Origin: Streptomyces wuyuanensis
GTDB taxonomy: Bacteria; Actinomycetota; Actinomycetes; Streptomycetales; Streptomycetaceae
Assembly (NCBI RefSeq): GCF_900103455.1
Contig: NZ_FNHI01000001.1
Location: 62,001-126,000, forward strand
Reading direction: 5' to 3'
Length of the DNA: 64,000 nucleotides
Every line of letters starts with the position of its first letter. Position 1 is the first letter of the stretch. Under the pieces are notes generated by a model. That model was not told the DNA's origin, did not search any database, and worked only from the letters and a program-made list of their open reading frames with translations. Both the position numbers and the translations under genes were made by a program. This document shows positions 11,692 through 20,369 of the stretch, piece by piece.

Positions 11692-13746
11692 GTGCCAGAC
11701 GTACCGTCCATACCGCAAGCCCCGGATTCCGGGCCCGAGCCCGAGCGGGGTTCCGGGCAGGAATCGTTCGTGCAGGACCGGATCCCGGACCGGGACGGCA
11801 CTCCCGGCGAGGGCTCCGGTGCCGGGCAGCGCTCCGACCCGGTCCCGGCCGCGGAGCCGGCGGGGCCGCCCGAAGTGGGGCCGGAGGACGGGCGCGAGCG
11901 GGCCACCGGCAAGGGCGGCGAGACCCGCCCCCGTGCAGAGACGGATGCTTCGTCCGAAGGGGCGGATGCGTCATCGCAGTCGGGCGGACCTGTTGCGGCG
12001 GCCGGGCCCGCGGCGGTCGGCATGCCGCGGGAGGGCGCCCGGCCGCACGATGCCGTCGGTGGTGATCCGCGCGCCGGGGTCCCCGGCCCGGCGGTCCCGC
12101 CCGGGGCCGGACCGGGCCCCGCCCGCACACATGCGCACCCGCTGCACGGACAGCAGCCGTGGCCGCCACCGGTCAGACGGCCCGAGCCCTGGCTTGCTTC
12201 CATCCGGCCCACCCGTCGCGCGCCCGCGCGAGTGGCCACGCTCTGGTGCGCCCTCGCCACCGCTCTGCTCAGCGGCCTGCTGCTCGGTGACGGTCTCGGG
12301 GTGAATCTGCTGATCGTCGCGGTGCCCGCCGCGCTGGCCGCGTTCTTCGCGGCCCGGGCCGCCGACCGCCGGCTGCGCCCCTGGACCGCCGTCTGGGCGC
12401 TCGGGGGTCTCGCGCTGCTCGTCGTCCCCGCCCTGCGCGACGCGGGCTGGCCGACGTTCCTGGCCGTCGTCACGGCGCTCGCCGTCGGCTCGCTCGCACT
12501 TCACGGGGGCCGCACCTGGCCGGGCGTCGTCCTTGGCTCGGTCGGTGTGCTGGACTCGGTGGTGACCGGTCCGGTGTGGGGGTGGCGCGGACTGCGCGAA
12601 CGGGCGGACGGCTCCCGGGGCCGCTGGGGTCCCGCTCTGCGCGCGACCGGGGTCGCGGCGGTGCTCGTCGTCGTCTTCGGCGCGCTGTTCTCGGGCGCCG
12701 ACGCGGCGTTCGCGGATCTGCTCGGCGAGCTGATCCCGGACGTCTCCGGAATCGACGCCCCGTGGCGGTTCCTGTTGTTCCTCGTGGGACTGGCCGGAGC
12801 CCTCGCCGCGGCGCACACCGCCGCTGCCCCGCTGCGCTGGGACCGTCTCACCCTGCGCCGGGGCGGCGCGAGGGGCAGGGTCGAGTGGGCTCTTCCCCTG
12901 ATCGTCCTGGACCTGCTCTTCGCGGCCTTCATCGCCGTCCAGCTCGCGGTCCTCTTCGGCGGGTACGACAAGGTGCTCCGCGAAACCGGACTCACGTATG
13001 CCGAATACGCACGGCAGGGCTTCTGGCAGCTGCTCTGGGCCACGTTGCTCACCCTCGTCGTCATCGGGCTGGCACTGCGCTGGGCGCCGCGCGACGGGGC
13101 GCGCGACCGCGCTCTCGTCCGCGCGGTGCTCGGGACGCTGTGCGTGCTCACCCTGGTGGTCGTGGCCTCCGCGCTGCGCAGGATGGACCTCTACGTCGAC
13201 GCGTACGGGCTGACGCGGCTGCGGATCTCGGTGGCCGCCATGGAGCTGTGGCTCGGACTCGTCCTCGTGCTGATCATCGCCGCGGGACTCCTCGGGAGCC
13301 GCTGGCTGCCGCGCGCGGTCGCCGGCAGTGCCGCTGCCGCCGTCCTCGCCTTCGGCCTCGTCTCGCCGGACGCGCTGGTCGCGGAGCGCAACGTGGAGCG
13401 CTTCGAGGCCGCCGGGAAGATCGACGTCCGCTATCTCCGCGACCTGTCGGCGGACGCCGTTCCCGCTCTCGACGCCCTTCCCGAGCCGGTGCGCTCGTGC
13501 GCGCTGCGGGAGATCGAACTCGACCTGCGGGAGACGGAGCAGTCCTGGTACGACACGAGCTGGGGTCAGGCCCGGGCAAGGGAGATCCTGGAGAGGCGGC
13601 CCGCGTCGGCGGGCGGACCGTCCTGCCCGGACCACGGGCGGTACGGAGGGGACGGGGACCCGTACGACGGAACCCGTGACGGGTACGACGAGGACGCCGA
13701 CCCCGGCGACCTCGAGGACTTCGACCCGGGTACCGGCATGGACTGA
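11692..13746 (+). CDS. DUF4173/DUF4153-type multi-pass membrane protein
   Basis: The 684-residue protein has three parts: a low-complexity Pro/Gly/Asp-rich N-terminal region of about 165 residues, a membrane region with roughly ten to twelve hydrophobic segments (about 180-575), and an acidic soluble tail ending in a Tyr/Asp/Gly-rich stretch. The GGYDKVLRETGLTYAEYARQGFWQ segment and the later RYLRDLS...ALDALP segment are typical of the DUF4173/DUF4153 family, whose function is unknown. GTG 11692 is preceded by GGGGAGGGGG. The gene is monocistronic and ends at the 14-bp-stem terminator at 13814. Confidence 0.8.
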   Translation: MPDVPSIPQAPDSGPEPERGSGQESFVQDRIPDRDGTPGEGSGAGQRSDPVPAAEPAGPPEVGPEDGRERATGKGGETRPRAETDASSEGADASSQSGGPVAAAGPAAVGMPREGARPHDAVGGDPRAGVPGPAVPPGAGPGPARTHAHPLHGQQPWPPPVRRPEPWLASIRPTRRAPARVATLWCALATALLSGLLLGDGLGVNLLIVAVPAALAAFFAARAADRRLRPWTAVWALGGLALLVVPALRDAGWPTFLAVVTALAVGSLALHGGRTWPGVVLGSVGVLDSVVTGPVWGWRGLRERADGSRGRWGPALRATGVAAVLVVVFGALFSGADAAFADLLGELIPDVSGIDAPWRFLLFLVGLAGALAAAHTAAAPLRWDRLTLRRGGARGRVEWALPLIVLDLLFAAFIAVQLAVLFGGYDKVLRETGLTYAEYARQGFWQLLWATLLTLVVIGLALRWAPRDGARDRALVRAVLGTLCVLTLVVVASALRRMDLYVDAYGLTRLRISVAAMELWLGLVLVLIIAAGLLGSRWLPRAVAGSAAAAVLAFGLVSPDALVAERNVERFEAAGKIDVRYLRDLSADAVPALDALPEPVRSCALREIELDLRETEQSWYDTSWGQARAREILERRPASAGGPSCPDHGRYGGDGDPYDGTRDGYDEDADPGDLEDFDPGTGMD

Positions 13747-13813
13747 CGGCGCCCCGCACGGGCGCGTGCCGGCACGGACCCGCCGCACGCCGCCCGTACG
13801 GTTCGGCATGCGG

Positions 13814-13853
13814 CGGGGTGCGGTCCGCTCCCCCGAGGACGGACCGCACCCCG
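13814..13853. terminator. Bidirectional terminator between the DUF4173 and MFS genes
   Basis: A perfect 14-bp stem (CGGGGTGCGGTCCG / CGGACCGCACCCCG) with a 12-base loop lies in the 299-base gap between the two convergent genes. I see nothing else in that gap. Confidence 0.78.
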
Positions 13854-14045
13854 CCCGACTGCCCGCCGACCCAGGCGGTGTTCGGGAACCGGCGCCCTCC
13901 GCCCCGCAGGGCGGGCTCGCTGCGCCTCGTGCGTGCAGTCGCACGGCGGAGATCACCCTCGTACCGGACGTACTCGGATGACTCCGGCCGCACGGCGACT
14001 GCGCGTGGTCGGACGTCGTGAGGCGGCGGGAGTGCCCGCACACGC

Positions 14046-15602
14046 CTAGGCGACAGGGCCGCCCGATCCGGCGTTCCCGGCGAGCGCGTCCAGGTCGCTC
14101 CTGCGCACGCGTACCACCAGGACCGCCGTGAGCAGCGCCAGGAGCACCATGCCGACCGCGGCGAGGAACGACGTCGAGATCCCCTCGGTGAGGACTTCGT
14201 GGCCCCAGGGGGCCGGCAGCTCCCGCGTCCTGGCGAACTCCGCCTGTTGCTCGGGGGAGGCCTGGGCCATGAACGCCGGGGCCTGCCGCTCCGCCTCGTC
14301 CCGGCTCGCCGTCCCGAACACGGTGACCAGGATGGACAGCCCCAGCGAACCACCCACCTGCTGCGTCGCGTTGAGCAGTCCCGAGGCCGCGCCCGCCTCG
14401 TGCGGGGCGACGCCGGAGACGGCGGTCAGCGTCAGCGTCACGAAGTTCAGTCCCATGCCGAAGCCGAAGAGCACCATCGGTCCGAGGACTCCGCCGAGGT
14501 ACGAGCTCTCCGGGCTGATCAGCGTCTGCCAGAACAGACCCAGCCCGGTGATGGCGGAACCCGTGACCATGAAGGGCTTCGGGCCGAGCACGGGAAGCAG
14601 CCGCTGCGAGAGGCCCGCGCCGGTGATGATCGCGACCGTGACCGGAAGGAAGGCCAGACCGGCTTCGATCGGGCTGTAACCGAGCACGTTCTGCACGAAC
14701 AGGACGATGAAGAAGAACATGCCGAACATCGCCGCGGCCAGGCTGAGCATGATCACGTACGTGCCCGAACGGTTCCGGTCGGCGAACATCCGCAGCGGCG
14801 TGATCGGCTCCCTGGCCCGGGACTCCACGAGGGCGAACGCGCCGAGCAGGAGCACCGCGGCGCCGAACGAGCCCAGGGTGAGCGTGTCCCGCCAGCCCTC
14901 CTCGGAGGCCCGGATGAACCCGTAGACCAGTGAGGCCATGCCGGCGGTGGACGTCAGTGCCCCCGCCACGTCGAACCTGCCCGGATGCCGCTCCGACTCG
15001 CTGATGTACAGCGGAGTCAGGAAGGCGATCAGTATGCCGATGGGCACGTTGACGAACAGGACCCAGCGCCAGTCGAGCCACTCCGTGAGCATTCCACCGG
15101 CGAGCAGTCCGATGGCGCCTCCCCCGGCGGAGACGGCCGCGAAGACGCCGAACGCCCGGTTGCGCTCGGGACCTTCGGGGAACGTGGTGGTGATCAGCGC
15201 CAGTGACGTCGGTGAGGCGATCGCACCGCCGACGCCCTGGAGCGCACGCGCCGCGAGCAGTTGCCAGGGCTCCTGGGCGAATCCGCCGAGGAGCGAGGCG
15301 AGGGTGAAGATCAGGATGCCGGTCATGAACACCCGGCGCCGTCCGAGGATGTCACCGGCCCGGCCGCCGAGGAGCAGCAGTCCGCCGAAGGTCAGCGTGT
15401 AGGCGCTGAGCACCCAGGAGAGGTCCGTGGTCGAGAAGGAGAGCGCGTCCTGGATGTGCGGAAGCGCGATGTTCACAATCGTCGCGTCGAGTACCACCAT
15501 GAGTTGGCAGGCCGCGATTACGGTGAGGGCGATGCCGGGACGGCCTTCCCGGCGGGCCGCTCCCCGCCTGCCCTGTTTTTCCAGCTGAGAGGTGGTCACC
15601 AT
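14046..15602 (-). CDS. MFS drug-efflux transporter, DHA2 (EmrB/QacA, 14-TMS) type
   Basis: This 518-residue membrane protein is a proton-coupled exporter of the EmrB/QacA family. It shows the family motif near the first helix (VVLDATIVNIALP), the A-type loop (GGRAGDILGRRR) between helices 2 and 3, and about 14 hydrophobic segments. ATG 15602 is chosen because GGGGGG precedes it by a few bases; an upstream ATG at 15617 in frame is possible. The gene is divergent from a TetR regulator, with two perfect palindromic operators in the 121-base gap, so it is probably repressed by that regulator and induced by its ligand. The exported compound cannot be inferred. Confidence 0.9.
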   Translation of the reverse strand: MVTTSQLEKQGRRGAARREGRPGIALTVIAACQLMVVLDATIVNIALPHIQDALSFSTTDLSWVLSAYTLTFGGLLLLGGRAGDILGRRRVFMTGILIFTLASLLGGFAQEPWQLLAARALQGVGGAIASPTSLALITTTFPEGPERNRAFGVFAAVSAGGGAIGLLAGGMLTEWLDWRWVLFVNVPIGILIAFLTPLYISESERHPGRFDVAGALTSTAGMASLVYGFIRASEEGWRDTLTLGSFGAAVLLLGAFALVESRAREPITPLRMFADRNRSGTYVIMLSLAAAMFGMFFFIVLFVQNVLGYSPIEAGLAFLPVTVAIITGAGLSQRLLPVLGPKPFMVTGSAITGLGLFWQTLISPESSYLGGVLGPMVLFGFGMGLNFVTLTLTAVSGVAPHEAGAASGLLNATQQVGGSLGLSILVTVFGTASRDEAERQAPAFMAQASPEQQAEFARTRELPAPWGHEVLTEGISTSFLAAVGMVLLALLTAVLVVRVRRSDLDALAGNAGSGGPVA

Positions 15603-15621
15603 GGTCCCCCCGTCCATGAGT

Positions 15622-15643
15622 CAGTGAACGGTCCCGTTCACTG
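15622..15643. promoter_or_regulatory. TetR operator 1 (perfect palindrome)
   Basis: CAGTGAACGG-TC-CCGTTCACTG: 10-bp perfect arms with a 2-base centre, in the gap between the MFS and TetR genes and 20 bases from the MFS start codon. It shares CAGTGAACG/CGTTCACTG with operator 2, so one protein should bind both. Confidence 0.85.
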
Positions 15644-15669
15644 CGTCGTCCACGGTAGTGAGTCCCCAA

Positions 15670-15691
15670 CAGTGAACGCAAGCGTTCACTG
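15670..15691. promoter_or_regulatory. TetR operator 2 (perfect palindrome)
   Basis: CAGTGAACGC-AA-GCGTTCACTG: 10-bp perfect arms, 48 bases centre to centre from operator 1 and 33 bases from the TetR start codon. The pair suggests separate control of the two divergent promoters. Confidence 0.85.
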
Positions 15692-15723
15692 CGCTGCCGC
15701 ACTGCTTCAACGGAGAGTTCTTG

Positions 15724-16350
15724 ATGGGTACTTCGCGATCCGGGGCCGCCGCTCGGCCGGGGTCGGTGACGCTGCGCCGCCGCGGTCCGGTGCTGGAGCA
15801 GGCGATCCTCGACGCCGCGCTCGAACAGCTGAGCACGGTGGGCTGGGGCGGTCTCACCATGGAAGGGGTCGCGGCCGGCGCCAGGACGGGCAAGGCCGCG
15901 GTCTACCGCCGCTGGCCCTCCAAGGAGGACCTGGTCGCCGACGCGCTGGAGGCCGGGCTGCCCTCGCTCGGGGAGGCGCCGGATCACGGATCGGTTCGTG
16001 AGGACCTCTATCAACTCGCCCGCCGGATGCGGGCGGCGATGTTCTCGAAGCCCGGATGCGCGCTGCGTGCGGTTCTTCACGAATGCGACACGACAACGGC
16101 CGAGCGCTTCCACGGGCTGATCGCCAGCGGCGTCATCGAGCCGTCGGTACGGCTCTTCCGGCAGGTGGTGCGCCAAGGTGTGGCCCGCGGTGACGTGCGT
16201 TCCGACGCCATGGACGACATGGTCTTCGACGTGATCCCGGCGATGATGATGTACCGGTCCAAGGTGTGCGGAAGCGAATGGCGGGACGCGGACATCGCCG
16301 ACATGATCGATCGCGTCATGGTGCCGCTGCTGTGTCCGCGGGACGGCTGA
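15724..16350 (+). CDS. TetR-family repressor of the divergent MFS exporter
   Basis: The 208-residue protein has a typical N-terminal TetR helix-turn-helix (ILDAALEQLSTVGWGGLTMEGVAAGA, then KAAVYRRWPSKEDLV, about residues 24-70) and a ligand-binding C-terminal domain of the TetR_C type. ATG 15724 follows GGAGA; a TTG immediately upstream would add one residue. Two perfect palindromes in the shared intergenic region are its probable operators, giving autoregulation and control of the exporter. The ligand is unknown but is likely a substrate of the exporter. Confidence 0.9.
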   Translation: MGTSRSGAAARPGSVTLRRRGPVLEQAILDAALEQLSTVGWGGLTMEGVAAGARTGKAAVYRRWPSKEDLVADALEAGLPSLGEAPDHGSVREDLYQLARRMRAAMFSKPGCALRAVLHECDTTTAERFHGLIASGVIEPSVRLFRQVVRQGVARGDVRSDAMDDMVFDVIPAMMMYRSKVCGSEWRDADIADMIDRVMVPLLCPRDG

Positions 16351-16422
16351 GGGCGGGCGCGTCCGGCAGAGGGGGAGCCGGGGTGTCGCCGCCGCGCCGC
16401 GCGGCGTAATCTGTCTGGCGCC

Positions 16423-17133
16423 ATGCCGTACGAACCACCCACGCACACCGTTGAGCGCTCACTCCGCGCCACCACCGGTGCCAAGATCATCGCCGGTGTC
16501 GACGAGGTCGGGCGAGGGGCCTGGGCCGGTCCCGTCACGGTGTGCGCGGCCGTAACGGGGCTGCGCAGGCCCCCCGAGGGGCTGACCGACTCCAAGCTGA
16601 TCACTCCCAAGCGCCGGGCTGCCCTGGCGGCGGAGCTGGAGACGTGGGTGACCTCCCACGCGCTCGGCCACGCCTCACCGGAGGAGATCGACGACCTGGG
16701 CATGACGGCGGCCCTGCGGCTTGCGGCCGTGCGGGCTCTGGACGGGCTTCCGGTCCGGCCCGACGCGGTGATCCTGGACGGCAAGCACGACTACCTGGGC
16801 GTGCCCTGGCGGGTCCGGACGGTCATCAAGGGCGACCAGTCGTGCGTCGCCGTCGCTGCCGCCTCGGTGATCGCCAAGGTGCGGCGGGATGCGCTGATGG
16901 CCGAGCTCGGACTGGAGTCGGCGGCGTTCGAACCGTACGCGTTCGCCGAGAACGCCGGCTACCCGTCGCCCGTGCACAAGGCGGCGCTGCACGAACTCGG
17001 CCCCACGCCCTTCCACCGGCTCTCCTGGGCCTATCTCGACGCGATGCCCCGCTGGCGGCATCTGAAGAAGGTCCGGATCTCCGTGGAGGCGGCCGCTCTG
17101 GAAGGCGGGGGCCAACTCGGCTTCGACTTCTGA
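16423..17133 (+). CDS. rnhB: Ribonuclease HII
   Basis: RNase HII cuts RNA in RNA-DNA hybrids and starts removal of single ribonucleotides from DNA. The 236-residue protein has the catalytic [14 protein letters not shown] motif (Asp27, Glu28), the DSK motif (LTDSKLI), the third acidic residue in [10 protein letters not shown], and the conserved [21 protein letters not shown] stretch. ATG 16423 is used; no strong Shine-Dalgarno sequence is seen, and TAATCT at 16407-16412 could be a -10 element ten bases upstream. It sits between the TetR gene and a small gene with an orphan helicase-like domain. Confidence 0.93.
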   Translation: MPYEPPTHTVERSLRATTGAKIIAGVDEVGRGAWAGPVTVCAAVTGLRRPPEGLTDSKLITPKRRAALAAELETWVTSHALGHASPEEIDDLGMTAALRLAAVRALDGLPVRPDAVILDGKHDYLGVPWRVRTVIKGDQSCVAVAAASVIAKVRRDALMAELGLESAAFEPYAFAENAGYPSPVHKAALHELGPTPFHRLSWAYLDAMPRWRHLKKVRISVEAAALEGGGQLGFDF

Positions 17134-17236
17134 ACCGGCCGTACCGGGAGTACTGTGCCGACCGGCCTGACCACCGGTCGCACTCATGTGCCACCCGCCG
17201 GTGCGCGTCGCACCGGCGTTTGATAGATATCCACTC

Positions 17237-17854
17237 ATGCCTCTCATCCCCGAGGAGCCTCAGATTCACGAGAGTGCCCAGGGTCCCCGCGCTGCATCGG
17301 CCGCAGGCCGCATCGCGCCGACCCCCCGTCCCGTACCCGGTCCGCGCAGCGTGGCCGCTTCCCGTCCCGGGCGCCCCGGCCCCGGGCCGGCCAGGCCCGC
17401 TCCGCCCGCGCAGCGCGTGCACGGCTCCGCCACTCCGGCGTCGCCACGGCAGGAGAATCGTTCCGCGCCGCAGATCCAGCTCATCCCCGCACCCGCCGAG
17501 GGCGCGCTCGACGCCGCCGGCGAGGCCGTCGACCTGCTGCTCGACTCGGGGCGCGCCCCGGGCGAGATCCTGGTGCTGACCACGGGCGAGCAGCACCCCT
17601 GGGCGGCCCACGAGCTGTCCTTCGGTGAGACCGCCTACTGGGCCCAGCACGACGCCGCCGACGACGTCTTCTACGCGGACGCCGCCGCGGTGGACCGCGC
17701 TTCGTCCCGTCCCGTGGTCGTCGTCGCCGTGAACGGCGGCAACGACGACGAAGCGGCTCGGGCGCTGCCCGTCGCCCTGGGGCGTGCGCGTGCGCTGCTG
17801 ATCGTGTGCGGTGACCCGCAGCGGGTCAACGCGGCGCTCGGCGCGGGCGTCTGA
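17237..17854 (+). CDS. Small protein resembling an orphan SF1 helicase 2A domain
   Basis: The 205-residue protein has a Pro/Ala/Arg-rich N-terminal half and a folded C-terminal half (about 80-205). The latter resembles the second RecA-like domain of UvrD-type helicases: GEILVLTTG is like the first strand, RPVVVVAVNG like motif V surroundings, and VALGRARALLIVCGDP closely resembles motif VI (usually VALTRAR). There is no Walker A or DEXX domain, so it cannot hydrolyse ATP alone. This reading is an inference. TAGATA at 17224-17229 lies seven bases before ATG 17237, without a Shine-Dalgarno sequence, suggesting a leaderless message. It follows rnhB by 103 bases. Confidence 0.6.
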   Translation: MPLIPEEPQIHESAQGPRAASAAGRIAPTPRPVPGPRSVAASRPGRPGPGPARPAPPAQRVHGSATPASPRQENRSAPQIQLIPAPAEGALDAAGEAVDLLLDSGRAPGEILVLTTGEQHPWAAHELSFGETAYWAQHDAADDVFYADAAAVDRASSRPVVVVAVNGGNDDEAARALPVALGRARALLIVCGDPQRVNAALGAGV

Positions 17855-18219
17855 GCCGACCCGACGGCGCGCACAACCGGACCGGGCGTGGCACCCGAGC
17901 CCGTCCGGTGCCACCGTCTGCCCGATGCCCCGTCCAGTCGCGCACGGCGCGGCGGGCGGTGCGCCGGCACACCCGTCGGGCCGTCGTCCGGGTGCGTCAC
18001 CGTCGGCGAGCGGGCGCCGCCTGAGTCGGTCCGCGAGGCCGCCGTTCGTTCGGCGGCGGGTCGCGTTCGGCGGCTGCCGTCGGGCTGGGGGCCGGTGCCA
18101 TGACGCCGCCTCAGGCGCAGGCGCGCGCCTCCGGACTCAGCCGGGGGTGCGAGCCCCGGGCTCGGTCGGAGGCGTGAGCCTCCGGGGCCCGAGGCCCGGA
18201 ACCGCGCTCACCGTGCGAC
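17855..18219. other. Convergent intergenic region without a gene
   Basis: Between the 17237 gene and the minus-strand 18220 gene I see no supported gene. The only structure is the imperfect hairpin at 18125-18171. Confidence 0.5.
18125..18171. terminator. Imperfect long hairpin, probable bidirectional terminator
   Basis: GCCTCCGGACTCAGCCGGGG pairs imperfectly with CCCCGGGCTCGGTCGGAGGC across a GTGCGAG loop between two convergent genes. Confidence 0.5.
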
Positions 18220-18849
18220 TCAGCGGGCGGCCGTACGCCGCATCGCTTCGGCGGCGCCGCTCGCCGTACGCAACGGTGCCCCGCCGGGACCGGGCAGCAG
18301 ATCCGCGAATCCGCTCGACCGGGAATCGGAGCTGGGTCGCCGGCCGCCGCGCCCTTCGCCCAGGACCTGCCACCCGCCGCGCGTCAGCGTGATGTACGCC
18401 CCGCAGCGCAGACCGTGCAGCGTGCAAGCGTCCCGCAGCCCCCACATCCAGGCGCCGTCCTCCTCCGTCCAACGCTCGTCGCCCTCACGGCAGTAGAGCA
18501 GCACGGCGGTGCGCACCGGTGAACGGCGGCGCAGGTCGTGCGGGATGACCCGCCGCAGCTGGGCCAGCAGCGCGTTGCGGAACTCCCAGCCGTCGACCGG
18601 GACGGCCCGCCGGGCGAACGAGGCGCTGGCGATGAGCCGTTCCTCGGGATCGAGCACGGCGACGACGGCCGTCGAAGGCGTGGGCTCATGGCGAACGTGC
18701 AGGCCGCTCACGACCTCGCGTGGGTTGCGCAGGAGAGGTATCCCCGCTTCCGCCCACTCCGCGGGTTCCAGCAGCCTGGCGAGGCGACTGGCGGAGCCGG
18801 CCGATCCATTGAACGTAGTGGCTGCGGACGAGGCGAATCCGAAGGTCAC
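18220..18849 (-). CDS. Conserved hypothetical protein of unknown function
   Basis: I do not recognise this 209-residue protein. It looks cytoplasmic, with no signal peptide or membrane segment. Its middle part (about 60-165) is well structured, with alternating strands and helices (VVAVLDPEERLIASASF, VRTAVLLYCREGDERW, DACTLHGLRCGAYITLTRGGW), and resembles an alpha/beta enzyme or JAB-like fold only in general outline. The C-terminal 45 residues are Gly/Arg/Ser-rich. GTG 18849 is chosen because AAGGGAGG precedes it; an in-frame extension to 18987 is arginine-rich and lacks such a site. It lies downstream of the split RecQ-like genes on the same strand, 220 bases away, and convergent with the 17237 gene. 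Confidence 0.65.
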   Translation of the reverse strand: MTFGFASSAATTFNGSAGSASRLARLLEPAEWAEAGIPLLRNPREVVSGLHVRHEPTPSTAVVAVLDPEERLIASASFARRAVPVDGWEFRNALLAQLRRVIPHDLRRRSPVRTAVLLYCREGDERWTEEDGAWMWGLRDACTLHGLRCGAYITLTRGGWQVLGEGRGGRRPSSDSRSSGFADLLPGPGGAPLRTASGAAEAMRRTAAR

Positions 18850-19068
18850 GGTCCTCCCTTCGCATACGCGCCCACAGTGCGGGCAGGGTCGGGTGAGGGC
18901 GCACCGCGGCATAGCCCTTGCGGACCGCGACCGGACCGGGCGGGGGGCGGTGGTTCCAATTCTTGCGGGCTCGAGGGCAGGCGGCAACGAGCAATTGAGG
19001 CCGCTGACTGGAATGGGCAGAAATGGTGCTCATATCCCTGCCCGGCGATGCGCACTGTCACGCTCCCC

Positions 19069-19416
19069 TTACGCCTGAACTGCCAGGACCAGCGGAAACA
19101 CCCCCTCAGCTCCCGCTCGGCGCAACAGACGTGACGCGACGGCGAGGGTCCAGCCGCTGTCCGAAAGATCGTCCACGAGCAGTACCGGGCCGCCGGCTTC
19201 CGCCACCGCCCGCGCCAGATCCGTTGGGACGACGAGGCATTCGTGCAGCCCGCGCACCCGCTGTGCGCTGTTCGTGCGCGAGATGTGCCGGTCCTCCGAA
19301 CCGTCCGCATACTCGACGGTGCCGAGCAACGGCATCCTCCCGACCTCCGCGATGCGGGCCGCGAGCGAGCCCACGAGCCGCGGCCTGCCGCGCGAGGCGA
19401 CGGTCACCACCCCCAC
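19069..19416 (-). CDS. Phosphoribosyltransferase-like domain, homologous to the RecQ C terminus
   Basis: This 115-residue frame matches the last 115 residues of the RecQ protein at 22741-24900 (RPRLVGSLAARIAEVGRMP versus RPQLVGSLAQGIASIGRLP; TNSAQRVRGL versus RSNSAQRLKAL; PVLLVDDLSDSGWTLAVA versus PVLLVDDYTDSGWTLAVA). LLVDDLSDSGWT is a PRPP-binding loop, so it could still fold as a phosphoribosyltransferase-like domain. It starts at a GTG inside the end of the preceding frame (12-base overlap), so translation would depend on coupling. It is either a remnant of a second recQ copy or a separate two-part protein. Confidence 0.65.
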   Translation of the reverse strand: MGVVTVASRGRPRLVGSLAARIAEVGRMPLLGTVEYADGSEDRHISRTNSAQRVRGLHECLVVPTDLARAVAEAGGPVLLVDDLSDSGWTLAVASRLLRRAGAEGVFPLVLAVQA

Positions 19417-19704
19417 CGGGCGGGCGTGTCAGCGGCTCCGCAGGACCAACCACCCGGGCCCCGGGCCCAGTCGGCGAGCACGCCGACGACGGCAGCGGCC
19501 ACATCGGCGGGCACCGGGCCCTCCGGACCCTGCGCGGCGAGCATCGGCCGCAGCCGGTTGCCCCAGCCGATGTCGGAGAGCCGGCCCAGCGCCCGGCCCG
19601 TGAACGCCTGCTCGTCCGCGGGAGTGGAGATCGCGTTCACGATCTCCCGCGTGGCTGTGGCAGCGCGTCTCGGCGCATCACGAACCGCCTCTGAGGATTC
19701 TCCA
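19404..19704 (-). pseudogene. Truncated RecQ C-terminal segment, frameshifted relative to the 19069 frame
   Basis: This frame encodes about 100 residues whose second half matches RecQ about 540-610 (TGRALGRLSDIGWGNRLRP is shared). All helicase motifs are absent: in-frame TAA lies a few codons before ATG 19704, and upstream DNA is unrelated. At about 19415 a net -1 (or +2) change separates it from the phosphoribosyltransferase-like frame; the homologous protein reads straight through here (ARPVGIVAV versus a split ARWGW* / GVVTV). ATG 19704 has a GAGGAT site, so a short protein may still be made. Best read as a decayed or split duplicate of the RecQ C-terminal region, unless the frameshift is a sequencing error. 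Confidence 0.6.
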
Positions 19705-19876
19705 CGTTCACCATCCGATCCTCACAAATCCTCAATTACCTTCGGATTGCCGCGGAGTTGTCCTCGGCGGGAACCGAAGTCGAGGTCGCCGCGTGATCGA
19801 TTCTGACGCCCTGCGGTGTCGGACGTACAATGCGACGCGAATTCGTGATCACTGGAGTCGGGGGGTTTGGCGCACG

Positions 19877-20320
19877 GTGGGCTTTGACGAGGAATGGGCC
19901 GAGCTGCGGGCCCAGGCGGCCGAACGCCGCTCCGCGGCCATGCGTTTGAACCAACTCCCCGAGAGCGGACCGGCCCCCGGACCCAGCGGCACGCCCGAGC
20001 TCGCCTCGATGCCGGCCGAGAAGAGCGCCGCCGCAGGCGTCATCGAGAACGAGCTGCTGACCAGGACCAGGAAGGCGGGCGGGCATGCGGACGAGGCCAA
20101 CGGCAGCGCCGTCGGCGCGTTCAGCGGTTGGGCGACGGCGGCCGCGCTGAGAAAGGTGCAAACCACCTGGGACGGGCAGGTGGAGACGCTCATGGGCCGC
20201 CTGGGCAAGGAGCGCGACGGGCTCAGGAATACCGTCACCACCCTGACGGGAGTCGACACCGGCCGACGCGACCGCATCAACGGCATCAGGACGCCGTCGG
20301 TGTTCAACGGCTACGAGTGA
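19877..20320 (+). CDS. ESX/WXG100-like small helical protein (first of an orphan type VII-like set)
   Basis: The 147-residue protein begins MGFDEEWAELRAQAAERRSAAMRLNQLP, a start I recall for a Streptomyces family that precedes WXG100-type genes. It is mostly helical and contains a WDG (WXG-type) turn in TTWDGQVETLMGRLG between two helices. There is no signal peptide, as expected for ESX partners. GTG 19877 is chosen because the recognisable family start lies there and a G-run (19861-19865) is upstream; an in-frame ATG at 19793 is not supported. It is followed after 49 bases by the WXG gene at 20370. No ESX secretion ATPase lies in the window. Confidence 0.62.
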   Translation: MGFDEEWAELRAQAAERRSAAMRLNQLPESGPAPGPSGTPELASMPAEKSAAAGVIENELLTRTRKAGGHADEANGSAVGAFSGWATAAALRKVQTTWDGQVETLMGRLGKERDGLRNTVTTLTGVDTGRRDRINGIRTPSVFNGYE

Positions 20321-20369
20321 GCGACGGAGAGTTCGCCGGACGGCTCCGAATCGCCCCAGGGAAAAGGGC

